A DNA stretch of 64,000 nt from NCBI GenBank assembly GCA_018881555.1, contig JACAXG010000075.1:1618830-1682829 (forward strand). The letters run 5' to 3'. The position numbers and the translations under genes were made by a program. Positions 24,647 through 35,790 of this stretch are shown here, in pieces. The notes beneath the pieces are model-generated. The model saw nothing but the letters and a program-made list of their open reading frames with translations. It ran no database searches and was not told where the DNA came from. The DNA is from Amblyornis subalaris. Its lineage: Eukaryota > Chordata > Aves > Passeriformes > Ptilonorhynchidae. How positions within the stretch are numbered: position 1 is the stretch's first letter; every line of letters begins with the position of its first letter.

Positions 24647-27020
24647 AGCGCCAGGACGTGGGCTTTGGGTCCTACGGTAGCAGGTGAGTCATTCCATAAA
24701 TCTCTCCATATTATGAAGTGATTGCATGACAACTTTTCAACTCCAAATAACCATTCCTGGCTTTTTTGGCATCAGATGAATTAAACTCTCGCTGTTTGTA
24801 CATGAGTTTGTAGTGTCTGTGTTTAAAAATGTATAATTTCACTTTCTGGCTATGCCAGTTCTCAGATTTTTGGGGTTGTTTCTACATGTGAGTNTAGAGC
24901 AAGAATTTAAAGCTCCATCCCTGAGATAAAAGGTCAGTCAGTATCAATCTGTAGGGAANTCCTTCCAACTGCAGAATTTCCTGATGATTTCACAGCTTAT
25001 GCTCTGTCTGGTGAACAGAACCAGGTATTGAAATGATCCAATGGACGAGTTGTAATCCTGGCAGAGCTCCTCCGTTTGAACCCCTGCACATTTCCCCTAC
25101 TTTNCAAGAGTTTGCTTTTCCTTTTTAAATGAAGTTTGGGCTGTGAAGAAGACTAAATGAGCGCGGAGCCGGGCGCGTCTCCGCCCTTTCACAGCTGGGC
25201 TTTTGGCAAAGTGTCATTCCCGCTGTTAAACACGGTGACCTCGCTGCCTATGATTTACTAACTGTTTTACAAACATTTCCTCACTCTGTGAGGTTTGATA
25301 TGTTCTCCATCCTCAACAGCTCAACAGAGTCACTCCACCACTGAGCCAAACCTGCCTTTGTTTACAGCTTTTCCGGAAATTTTCGCAGAGAAAAAAACTT
25401 TCTCTTTTTCCAATGTTTTATTTTTAAGTCAACACTTTCTATGGTTTATTTGTGCAAAGCAACATTCGGGTACAAGGTATTGCACCGTGTCCAAGTGGGA
25501 ATTGCTGCCTTTCTAAAAATAAATTGGGGGTCATGTGAACCAGTGCAGAAAAATCTGAAGATACCAAATATTACAGGACCTTTACATTTGGTGGTTCTTT
25601 TTTCCATAATATTCTGGGCCTGGATTTTTCTGAACTTTTTTTCCCACATTAGTTTCTATAATAGACCCTAACGTAAAATGATGAAACACAGGAAGGAATC
25701 TTCTTTTAAACAAAATTATCAGTGTTAAAAATAACAGTCCTATTTTCCCTCAGTGTGCATTTTTTTCTTATAAGGGCTTTATTTAGTAGCCTTGCTATTA
25801 GATATAACCAAAGCGTCCAGTAATATTGAAGTGGCATTTTATTTCATTAAAGCTTAATTTTCCTAAATGCTAATTTGCCTCATGTGCCTTGAAGTCCCAC
25901 AGATTTAATTTCATGTTTTGGGCAGGGAACTTGAAACTCGGGGCGCTTTGGAGGAGGAAATCAGGCAGCTGTGCCTGGTCTTTGCATTGAAACAGCGCAA
26001 ATTAAAATTAGAATGGGATGGGAATGTTTTTATTAAATGTTTTCACAGTGGAGATATGTTTCATGGAAATGGCCTTGTTTTGATGACAGTTTCTCAGGGT
26101 CAGGGTGGAATTTCTAGGGAAAAAACAGACAAGAATAACCTGGGCTGCTTGGAGAAGGGCATGCGGGGCTCCTCGTGCCCAGGTAGCCGGATGCTCCCAG
26201 GAATGGGAATTTCTCTCTGGTGTCTCTTTCCTTTTAAAACATACATTTATTTACCATATTTATTGTTTCTATTGAAAATGCTGCAAGTTTTAGCAGCAGG
26301 ACACACATACTGGCCTACCAAAAAGTCCCTTTCGGTGTCCTTTATTCTGAAATATCGTTTCTCGCCCATGTTTCAGAGTAAAGAAATAAAATGAGCTGGT
26401 TTATTGAGCATTTTATTGTAAATTGGCAATTGATGATATAAAAGAAATTTAGAGAAGGTCATGTCCTCTGTTAGATGTACATGTCACTCAGGACTGTGTA
26501 TTAGATTTAAATCTAGTTCCAGATGAGAAACCTATACTTAGTTTTGTTTTCAGTCCCGATCAGTTTGTTCTTTGAGCTGTATCCCACTGAATGTCTATTT
26601 TCAGGCCTAAATGTTTTCTTTGGATTTTACAGATTGATGAAGTAAAATTTAAATGACCTGCAGAGGTGTTGACATTGAACTCTTGCACAACAGGAATGAT
26701 ATTGTTGAAATACCTCCTTGATCTGGTTGTGTTTCTGTCCCGTGGCTATATTACATATATTGCATTTTTAATCCTGTGAAATACAAGTGAATTAGAATTC
26801 TAAATCTTCCTTTTAAATGCATTAGATTATTAATGCTGTTAAAGGAAATACCCACAAATGGAATTATTTCTGGAGGGTTTGTTTGCTTGTTTTAATCACT
26901 CAGAATCACTCAGGCATTCGAAGGGAATTTCTGTGCCAGGGTACCAAGTCAAAATGAGAGACAGAACCTTCACCAAAAGAAAACAGCCTTTAATATTGAT
27001 GAAAAATACTTTGGAAACAC
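24647..27020. other. Gene-free sequence with AT-rich candidate element
   Basis: A good splice-donor-like CAG/GTGAGT lies at 24681-24689. The segment 25780-25920 is AT-rich and rich in TAAT and ATTAAAG motifs (TTCATTAAAGCTTAATTTTCC near 25843). The plus-strand frame 25918-26394 (158 residues) has no domain or repeat, starts inside AT-rich DNA and has no supporting context, so I leave it out. A perfect 10-bp tandem pair AATCACTCAG lies at 26894-26913. Confidence 0.4.
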
Positions 27021-27024
27021 TTTG

Positions 27025-27185
27025 TGTCTAGAAATTATAATTATTAATTTAATGTTTGTCATTTAATGTCAGTGTTATTATGAAAGCTAGAAGGAAATGG
27101 GTTTGAATACTGAAGTAAATGAGTATTTACTTTATGCAAATTAAGTAAATTCAAGCCAGTGAACATTTACTTCAGTTTCTAGACA
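27025..27185. repeat. Nested inverted repeats around a POU octamer
   Basis: Outer arms TGTCTAGAAA (27025-27034) and TTTCTAGACA (27176-27185) are perfect reverse complements. Middle arms ACTGAAGTAAATG (27109-27121) and CATTTACTTCAGT (27164-27176) are a perfect 13-bp pair. Inner arms ATTTACTT (27125-27132) and AAGTAAAT (27143-27150) are a perfect 8-bp pair around ATGCAAAT (27134-27141). The 8-mer AAGTAAAT/ATTTACTT thus occurs four times in alternating orientation. GTAAAT/ATTTAC resembles half of a forkhead site and the octamer is the POU consensus. It may be a cis-regulatory array, a cruciform-prone palindrome or a fossil palindromic transposon. Confidence 0.6.
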
Positions 27186-28500
27186 TATGTGGGATGGAAA
27201 AAAAATAAAAGAAAGAAAATAAAAGTGATGTGGAATGTGTTACAGCCCTATAGAGGCACAGGCTGCAGCAGTGCCAGTCCCTGGCTGCCAGAGCAGGGCA
27301 GTCCTGCATCCCACACGGCACATTCCCAGTCTGGAAAAACCTATTTCCTGTTGCAGTTTGGTGTGAAAAATCAAAGAATAAGTGAGTGTTAGGCAGCACA
27401 TGTTCAGCAAAGTGGTTAAAAGGGAGTGAAAGTGTGAAATGTTGAGTGTTGGGTTTGTGTGCCTGAGGATCAGGAGCTGCGACCCCGTGTTCAACTCGTG
27501 ATCCGGAATGTTGCGTGTGACTTCAGGGGGATCGTGGCCAGGGCCATCGCAAGAACAAGACTTCACTCAAATTCTTGAGGGTATTTGATAAACTGCTGGC
27601 TTGCTTGCTTTGTGCCTATCCTCTAAGCAGCAAATATCACTAAATTTTCATCTGGGATTGTCATTTTCCTTCTGGTTTTATTGCAGTTGTTGTGATTAGA
27701 ACAATGAATATTCACTGATGGATTCGCTGATGTGAATCCTCTCAGGCTTTGTTGGGTTTTTGTCTCTCTCTGAATATGCTTTTAAAATATTCTTGTGCAG
27801 TTTGGAGGCTGTGTGATCTCATACCAGGAGAAGCAGAGTGGACAAACCAGCACAATTTCATGGCCTGTCCTGCTGGACATGCCGTGGCTGTATCTGGATT
27901 TAAATCCATAGTTCTGGTCGTGTCCATCACCCCAGAAGCGAAGACAGCAACCCAAGCAATCTCTTTGGCAAAAGAAATTATTGATTAATGTCTTCTTATA
28001 AAGTAGATGTCCACAAATCAAGAAACCAGCTACGAGTCCTGACCCTAGGTGTGTTTTGGAAGCAATTTGGGATGAATCCTGATGGGAGAGAGGTGCAGGA
28101 AAGAGAAAGGGGAAATGGTCCAGTTGCTTGTCCCTTGCTGTTGAGAACAGTGCAGCCAGCTCACCACCGCTCTGCACATGCTTGTGGTTCCAGGGGATGA
28201 TATAAGTAGCGTGGAGTGGTTTTGTTGCTATGGGAAAAGTGCTAAAAAAGGCTGGATCTCTTGTAGAGCTCAGATCCTTTGGGTATTTAATGTACAATTT
28301 CTGCTAAGGACACTCAGAATTATACCTCTGATTCTAAATTGCTTAAATGTTGAAACATATGGTCCTGTGTGCTGTTCACTAGGAAACAACTGGCTGTATC
28401 CAAGCTGCCAAATTCAAATAAACTCGGGCTGAAGGAAGGGGGAATCTGCAGCAGCTCAGAGGAACTTTTAAAAAAGAGGGTTTTTACTGAAAAGCCAACC
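27186..28500. other. Gene-free sequence; long frame judged non-coding
   Basis: A 171-residue minus-strand open frame (27782-28297) is the second longest of the minus-strand region, but it overlaps plus-strand open frames at 27749-27988 and 27988-28200 and contains no domain, signal peptide or repeat. I therefore do not annotate a CDS. No transposon is recognised. Confidence 0.4.
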
Positions 28501-28765
28501 TGACGTATGGAAAAATGCTAATTAAACTTAGTGCCATATATCGGTAACAGATAATTAAATGTTAATAGCTGAGAAGTTTTTCAATTAGAAAGGAACNGTT
28601 TGTGTCCTCTTGATTTCTTCAGGGGGCTGGGGCCGTGTCGCTGTCGTTTGTGGTGTTCCCTGCTACAGTAATCATTTTAATAAAATGCAATTATCTGCAT
28701 AATTAATTTCTTTGACTGCTCTGCTGTGTCCTTCTCTTGCAGAGGCCAGAATGTCAAAGATCAAG
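28500..28765. promoter_or_regulatory. Homeodomain-rich block ending in an acceptor-like site
   Basis: TAATTAAAC near 28520, ATAATTAAATG near 28550, CAATTAG near 28582 and GCATAATTAATTTC near 28697 give at least four homeodomain-type sites in 200 bp. The last is a POU/homeodomain composite. Repeat content is nil. At 28726-28741 a pyrimidine tract ends in TTGCAG, a good splice-acceptor match, but the sequence after it has an early stop (AAG TAG) in one frame and no donor I trust. Candidate enhancer; exon unlikely. Confidence 0.33.
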
Positions 28766-29985
28766 TAGACTGGAGAAAATAAAAAATTCACATTGTGAAA
28801 GGATATAAAAAATACTTGGAATTTCAATGCATTGGCTTCTATTTATCTCAAATGTCAAGGGCAGTGTAAAATGTATTTTTAAAATGTGTTTTTGTATGGT
28901 TTGAGCCCATTCTTGGCGTAGTTGCGAATCTAGAGGGGCCATTGTTCTTTGAGAGAGTTTGAGGGGGTTTCTTTGTACAAAGTGACAAAAAGAAGACTTG
29001 GAGTACTGGGCTGCCATTGTTCCTGTGCGGCGCTGTAAAATTTGATTTGAAATTAGGACCTCGGGGCAAGCTCTTCAATAGCCAGTTTTTATTTTCTGCC
29101 AGCATTTTAATCACTCTTGGGCTTAAAGTGGATGACCAACATAATGCCTCTATGTTTAATAGAACAGTTCATATCTTGAAGGCCAGTTAACTGAATTCAG
29201 GGATCTGTCNTCTGCCCAACATTAGTCTTTTCTGTTTCCTGTCTATTTATGAAGATAGCTCTGCACTCCAGCCAGCTCTCAAAGAAGAGCAACTCTTTCT
29301 TTCTTCCCCTTTCCTTTTTTTTTTCCCCCCTCTGAATTTCTTCAGAGCACTGACATCTCTTTTAGTGATCTCTTAAAGGAGCTGCAGCACCAGGCCCTGG
29401 TAATGTCACCAGATGGGGCAGGGAGGGAGGGACAGATGGAAGAGTCAGATTTCCCAGTGAAACGGGATGACGGGAATGGAAAAGTGATACCTTGGCCTGA
29501 GCCTCGTGCACCTCGTTGGGATTCACATTCAGGCATGTGTGAGAGGGAAAGGAGGAAAACTGGGGCAGAAATACAGGTTTTAAAGGGCTGATGCCCAGGT
29601 CATGTTGCACTCAGGAGAACAGGGGTGCAGCTGCAGAGTGTTTTGGTCAAACTCCAAGGGGTGGTTTGGTGTGTTTGGGTTATTTGAACACTCTGGATGG
29701 GTTCATCCTGGTAATTCATGCCCATGTTTCCTGAGGAGGTACCAGGCTCAGGGCCTGGCTGTTGGCTGCACGTGGTGGGGTTTGGAATGTTGGATGTTCT
29801 GTGGGAACAGCGCTGTGGGCAGGTGACCCTGGTGTGCAGATGAGGACTAAGCCAGGGATGTAGCTCAGGTTTAAAGCCATTTAGTAAATAGGAAGTAGCA
29901 AACAGGAGGTTCTGCTGGTTTGGAAGGAGCTGCTCTGGGAGTTGTCATTTCTCTGGCACCGCTCAGCCTGAGTTCCTTGTATCCA
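28766..29985. other. Gene-free sequence, GC-richer at the right
   Basis: No gene or repeat recognised. A pyrimidine-rich stretch lies at 29297-29333. The part from 29340 to 29985 is more GC-rich, with open frames on both strands and no domain. Confidence 0.45.
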
Positions 29986-29990
29986 CCAGT

Positions 29991-30110
29991 GTCCTGCCCC
30001 TCATCTGGGCACTCTGTGACAGCAGGTCCTGCACAGGGACAGGGGTCCTGCCCCTCATCTGGGCACTCTCTGACAGCAGGTCCTGCACAGGGACGGGGGT
30101 CCTGCCCCTC
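29991..30110. repeat. 54-bp tandem repeat, about 2.2 copies
   Basis: Copies start at 29991, 30045 and 30099, each beginning GTCCTGCCCCTC. The first two are nearly identical (one G/C and one A/G change seen) and the third breaks off after 12 bases. The unit is GC-rich in AT-rich surroundings. Its length is a multiple of three, so frames on both strands pass through it and show 18-residue repeats, but nothing suggests a real protein. A short minisatellite is the simplest reading. Confidence 0.85.
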
Positions 30111-30429
30111 CTGTCCTCAGCTGGGCAGCTCACAGGAGTTTTATGGGGTGTCAAGGTGGTTACAAGCAAAGGTGACATTCCAAAAAGCAGCAGTGCAGCA
30201 AGCCGTGCTTTTCTAAAAAAGATGTAAGAATTGGAATGGACATTCCCCCAAAGATTTGGTTTGAGATTGCTCTCATGAGTGCTAATTGTGACAATGTGAT
30301 TAGGGAAGGGCTTCAACCACGAGGCTGTGTCACACTGACCACTAACTAGTCATTAACTGGTAATGGTTTCTGATTGAGTTAAAACTGGTCAAAGCTGGCA
30401 CCAGTAGCCCAAAGAGAAAGAATAAATGT

Positions 30430-30520
30430 TTCGTATCCCATTACTAATTATGATCTGTTATGCAGTACAATTAATTCCTAGTAAGCTTAAATTTAGTTTG
30501 CCAGAATTGAAACAACTTCA
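30430..30520. promoter_or_regulatory. Short TAAT-rich block
   Basis: CCATTACTAATTATG near 30439 and ACAATTAATTCC near 30468 give several overlapping homeodomain-type cores within 50 bp. Just upstream, 30330-30390 has three AACTGG/AACTAG motifs of the MYB type. There is no repeat or gene. Weak candidate regulatory element. Confidence 0.2.
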
Positions 30521-31244
30521 GACACAGATTGGGATATTTCAGTCATAACCATCTGATGTCTTTGTTGTCTTTATTTGTCCGTAATCAACAGAATCCAGCT
30601 TGTTTTCCACACTGTTCCTTGTGCAGATGCAGGAGCAGAGTGGCTCACCAGGGCTGGGGATCTCTGAGAGGTTAACATATTCAGCAGCATCAAGCAGAGC
30701 TTTTCATTCACGTTCAAATGGAGCTGTGTGGGTGGCTCCACAATGTGGGAAACGCTTTTCATTGAAGAATCTGAATATTTTGTAAGGAAGTGAATAGTTG
30801 CAAATAATCTTTTCTGTAACACTGAAATAAAGAACAAATGAGCTATTCTCAGAACATACTGAAGCGTTACTGTCTTCAGTGATTTAACAGAGCTATACAG
30901 AAAAAAATATTCCAAACTTGACAGATTCATATCCTAATCTTTGGCTCCTTCATCAGGAGACTGTGTGATTTGTGTAGCTGATACCGCTTAAAGCAGAAGG
31001 AGTTAAAGGAATACTTGTGCCTCAGCACTGCATTTTGGGAAATGCAACTCAATTTCTTAAATTATAAATGTCAGGTAGAACTCTAATAATCAACATGGGG
31101 CCCATGGACTGGTTACATCCCCAGAACACCCAGCAGCTCACATGTGCCACAACTTTGGCTCCTGCCAGGCCACCCTGGGCCACGGCCCCACAGCTCTGCC
31201 TCTCTCTGTGTCTGAGGAGACTTCGGGGCTTCGTGTCAAAACGT

Positions 31245-31402
31245 GCCAGGGCAGTGGTGGNGTCCCCATNCCAGCAGGGATTTAAAGGATGTGCGGATGT
31301 GGCGCCTGGGGACATGGGCTTGTGGTGGCCTTAGGAGTGCTGGGGGAACGGCTGGACTTGATGATGTTAGAGGGCTTTTCCACCCTCAGTGATTCTCTGC
31401 TG
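31245..31402 (+). mobile_element. CR1 LINE 3'-end fragment
   Basis: The order of blocks matches the CR1 3' untranslated end: GCAGTGGTGG, 'TTTAAAGGATGTG', 'GATGTGGCGCCTGGGGACATG', 'GGCTGGACTTGATGATGTTA', then 'TTTTCCACCCTCAGTGATTCT'. CR1 is the dominant avian LINE, and copies are usually 5'-truncated, as this one is. It is diverged and holds two N calls (about 31261 and 31270). It lies on the plus strand with its 3' end to the right. No reading frame is left. Confidence 0.88.
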
Positions 31403-34400
31403 TAATGTAAGAAGGAAGTTTTGCTGTCACTGTTTTACNGAGCTGGAGCTTTTCCCTGACTTGCCTGTCAAAGCTGTTGCTGAGTGCGGGGCTTGAAGGA
31501 CAGGGCCAGACTTCGGGAGTCCCCAGATCACAACCCACAGCCCTGCTTTCCTGCGTTTCCATCCGTGCTCTCCAGCAGTGATGAGGTGNGACTTTCCATG
31601 CAATCTGCACACATAAAGCACTGCAGGAATTCAGGGCAGCTGCTACAGCCCCGTGTGCTCCTTGTTCCCATATAATAAAACTTACAGCGAGTCTGAGGGA
31701 TCTCCAAGGCAAGGCTGAGTAGGTCAGCATCAACTAAACGTGATTAACTTTATCCATCTCCTGGTGTATTTCTTTCCAATCCACTCCAGTGCTTGATTTA
31801 ATTTTCCTTTTATGTAAACTCCAAGGTTTAGCTTCATTAGAATGATTGCAGGGATTCCCTGCACACGGCCGGCTGCTTTCCTGATCCNGCCGGGGGTTTC
31901 CTGCCAACCCCTCCAGCCTGGTGATGTGGGGGCAAAACTGAGGGAGTCACTGACAGCAGGGCATGGAAGAGCTGGCATGGAAAAGTTGCTCAGAGAGGAA
32001 ATCTAATTGGAATTCTGCTTGGGAAGATGAGCAGCAGGTTAGATCTGGTGGGGAGGAGAGAAGCCAGCCCTGGGACTCCAGTCAGGATCTCTGCTGGGAT
32101 CCAGACTGGGAGAGGCTTATGCCTGTTTTCCTGAGCATCCTGTGGATTTGGTGATCCATAGATACTCTTCTTCTTTTTTTTGGTAATTAAAATCTAAATT
32201 TAAAATAATTTTGAAGAGATTTTGTAAAAAACAGTAGTGCCCTTATTCTGAATTATCCACTTTGCCTATCCCCAGAAATGTATCATGTGCTACCCAAGCC
32301 TTGAGTTGTTTTTACCTTTTCTAACAAGTTCAAAACCCAGCCACAATTGTTTTCAAGCTTTAGGAGGTTAATATTGTATAGACCATTTTAACCACCATTT
32401 TAAACTCGTTTTCTTACCAAAAAAAAGGGACTTCTGGCTTTTTCCACAATATTAGATCTATCATATCAGAGTCCTTTATTGAATATTTTATTGACCGTCT
32501 GCTTGCCCTATGCTAACCTGCCTGACATCCAAGGTTTCTCCCTCTCTGGAGATGCCATGTCAGTTCCCATTAAGCAGCTGAGCGTGAATTTTCCCTTCGT
32601 ATTTCCTGTGGATAAACTCCATCCCAGCAGGCGGAACCTGGGCCCTGGTGCATCCCAGGGACATCCAGATCCAGAGCCAGCTCTGGGTGGATTTAAGGTG
32701 GCCTAGGCNGGGGTGGGCTCCACACACGAGGATCTTCCCTGTGGGGCTTGCATCAGCATTTTGTATAATTTTGCTTTACCCAAATGTAAAGGTATTGAAG
32801 AGGAAAATTTCTTCCCCTGGCAAGTTAATTACTTGGCTTCTCATGGAAGCAAAGCTTGAAGCAAAAGGGAAGAGGAAAGTGCATCTTCTGCTTAAATTAG
32901 GCAGCCTGGCCAGGAACAGGGGTTTGATGTACTGAGCTGTTGCAGTTTTAATTGTCTCAGTTAATTTTCCAAATTTTTTTATCTGTTATTAATATTTAAT
33001 TTTACTTTCTGTACTGCTTCCTTTTAAAAATGTGTAATATTTAAATTCTGTATTTTCTTTCTTTCTAGACAGAGGTGTTGTGTCACTGTAGGGTTTTATG
33101 GCCATGTAAACCCTCTGCTTGCAGAGTCTGCTCTTGCTGGGCATTTTTGAGAGCTCTGTGCTGAGCCTGCTGCCCTCTCAATAATGTGCCCGTGGTTTTT
33201 GCTGTGCTATGTGACATTTACTAAATAGTTTTAATATGAAATAGGTATAAATCTTTCATAATTCCTTAGCTGACATGGTTGAAATAATGGACAATGTCAT
33301 TATGTGCCTTCCTTCGTATGCAATGATTGTTTGACAGACATTGTGGCGTCTCTGAGCAAAAGCATCCAGAGGAAGGGAAAAGAGAATTTTCCTCCAAGCC
33401 ATAAAATATTTTAGGCCACCTTTCATGGTGTATTACTTTAAGTTTTCTTTTTAAACGGAATCTCAAAATATTTAGAAAATTTGTTTTCCTTCAAGGAATA
33501 AGAATTCGCACAAGAACTTACAACAGGACAACTCTACCTGAGCTTTATTAGCCTTAAAAAGCTCTCAGAAAAAAAAAGCAAATTTGGAAGAACAGACTAT
33601 TATATTGTGTTTCTAAGTGTTTTTTTCATTGTGGTGGAGTTGAAGGGGTGAACAAAGTTGGTTCAAATTATATCCCTGTGACTGCACTGTCCAACAGAGC
33701 TGTGTTGGCAGCAACGTGTCTCTAACTCAAAATGCAATAAGAAAGGGAGGAAATCTAATTTTTTTATTGTGGTTATGGAGGTCTGTGGAGAAGGGGGTCT
33801 GTGGGGTGCAGTTCCTGGGACATATATGGCTTAGGCAGCTTTAGGTTTTTAGTGCCTTTCTTTTCCAAACTTGGTGTCAGATGTTGTAACTTAATTTATT
33901 TCCCCATTAGCTTTTGCTAATGATACTAAAACTTCTTTTAAAAGCTTTCCTAATTAATGATCTTCTTGCTCCCAAACAAAAACTATATTGTCTTTGAGAA
34001 GTGCCTGAGTATTTTAAAAACAACGGGCTGTTGGTAGGTTTTATTGCCTCATGAATTTAGGGTCAACACACCTATTATTTGCCAGAGTTAATTTGTGCTG
34101 GGTTATTGACTGTCGGGTTGTTGGGGATATCTGACTCTTGTAAAAGTTACACTCATCTCAAATGGTTGTAATTTTATTCTTCGTGCTCTGGTGCCACAAT
34201 ATTTAGCTCATAAAAGAAGGGGAACAGTTGTACAAAGGCAGGTATTTAACTTCAGGCTCGTGAGAGCAAGGGAATAAGATTGTCATTACTCTTTGCATTC
34301 CTTCTCTCTAACTCTGAATGGGTTTAACTTTCCTTTAGATAAGGAGAGGGGAAAAGACAACTTTATAAAATCTTAAGATGTGTAAAAATGTACAAGATAC

Positions 34401-35440
34401 TTAGGATTTGTAAAAGTTTCNAATCAGAGTTTTTAACTGACTCTGGCTGAGCTCAGGACTTGTCCAAGGGGAAGTTTGGCCACTTGCAGTGGGCTCAGTG
34501 GCACTAAAATAACCAATTGCCTCCCAAAAAGATGAAAGAGGTTAGTTTTACATAGGTGGGAATATCTCCCTTGGACTCTCCAAACTGGAAGCACAACAGA
34601 TAGTAAAGCTGGCAGTTGGTTTGAAAATTCCCTATGAAACCATCCCTTCTGTGTTTACACTTCAGAATTAAATTGCAGTCCTGGGGAATGGCTCCTTCTG
34701 GTTTTCCAAGTATCTGCTTCCATCCCAAATCTGAGCCATATGTCCTTGTGGGGTAAGAACCAGAGCCCCTTTCTGTAAAGCAGCCTTGAAGTGCACGGTG
34801 CCAGCCCCAAGCCTCTCGCTGTGCCTTGCTCTCCGAACTTCAGTCGATAAGAAGTTCCTCAGCAGAATCCAAATTAGCACCGGGAAGTCATGACCTGTAA
34901 TGTGGGAGTTGGAAAATATCCACTTATTCCGCCGGGTGTACTGGGAAATCACGGGTTCCTGGGTAGGAAATTCAGGAGAGTGGTGAGCGGGATCCTGTTG
35001 TCCCAGGATTTTCCCGATCAGTTTTTTTTATATGCTCAAATATATTGTTTTTACTTNGGGTGAAAATAATGCATTTTTAGAAAGAACCTTTGCTTCATTC
35101 TGCCCTGACAGAAACAATTAAAAAACATTCCTAAGCATGCTGGATCTCTGCAGATCCAGGGTGCACCTGACAGAAGTTTGTTCTGAGACACTTAGCACAG
35201 TCACTTCCTATTAAAAAGTGGATGGATATTCTGACCCCTAAACCCAGGACTGCTGAGCAGATGACAGTCTAATTCTTTGCTTGATTTCCAGCAAGCTCTG
35301 GCTTTTGGCTCTCTGCAGTGGATATTTATTGCATAAAAAGGGGGAAGCATCTGAGACTGGTTTAAGTCAAGTCTAGGAGTTTCCCTGCCTGCCACAGCAA
35401 TCTTGAGGAAGCATTGAANGAACTAAAGCATCTCTGATTA
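31403..35440. other. Gene-free sequence
   Basis: No coding exon or repeat recognised. A pyrimidine tract ending TTTCTAG at 33049-33069 looks like a splice acceptor, but no open conserved-looking frame with a donor follows. The 94-residue minus frame 34668-34952 and others have no domain. Confidence 0.45.
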
Positions 35441-35790
35441 TCCTGCATTTAGCTGAGATGCACATGATCTCTGTCATGGTTGCTTTATAAATAACTATGC
35501 CAATCATTCTTGAATTACTTTTGCTAGTTTTTAGGGGGTGTATAGTTTTTAAAACTTTAAAACCAAAAGCTGGCTCTGTTCATTTTCTCATGAAATTGTA
35601 GCCAGAGCAGTAAATTCATAGCTAAGCTCTTACTCAGTGGCTACTATATTATAAATAACTCTTCACCTTGGCCCTGTTTCTCCAGCCATTATTCACTATG
35701 AGTAGTACTTAGTCACGAGCACAGAGTAGAGAAGTAGATGATTCTTCTGTCATTACTCACAGTTTTAGTACCCTGGCACATCAGGAGCTC
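35440..35790. promoter_or_regulatory. Block with two identical MEF2 motifs
   Basis: TTATAAATAA, the reverse complement of the MEF2 consensus YTATTTWTAR, occurs at 35485-35494 and again at 35649-35658, both extended to TTATAAATAACT. The interval and flanks are repeat-free with conserved-looking texture, including CCATTATTCAC near 35686 and GTCATTACTCAC near 35749. MEF2 sites act in muscle, heart and neural enhancers. The role here is inferred from motif identity alone. Confidence 0.3.

Noticed and set aside
25918..26394. 158-residue plus-strand frame
   Set aside because: AT-rich, no domain and no splice or promoter support; likely chance.
27782..28297. 171-residue minus-strand frame
   Set aside because: Overlaps plus-strand open frames and has no recognisable motif; no conserved context.
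33049..33069. Splice-acceptor-like tract ending TTTCTAG
   Set aside because: No open conserved-looking frame with a donor follows; such tracts are common by chance in T-rich DNA.
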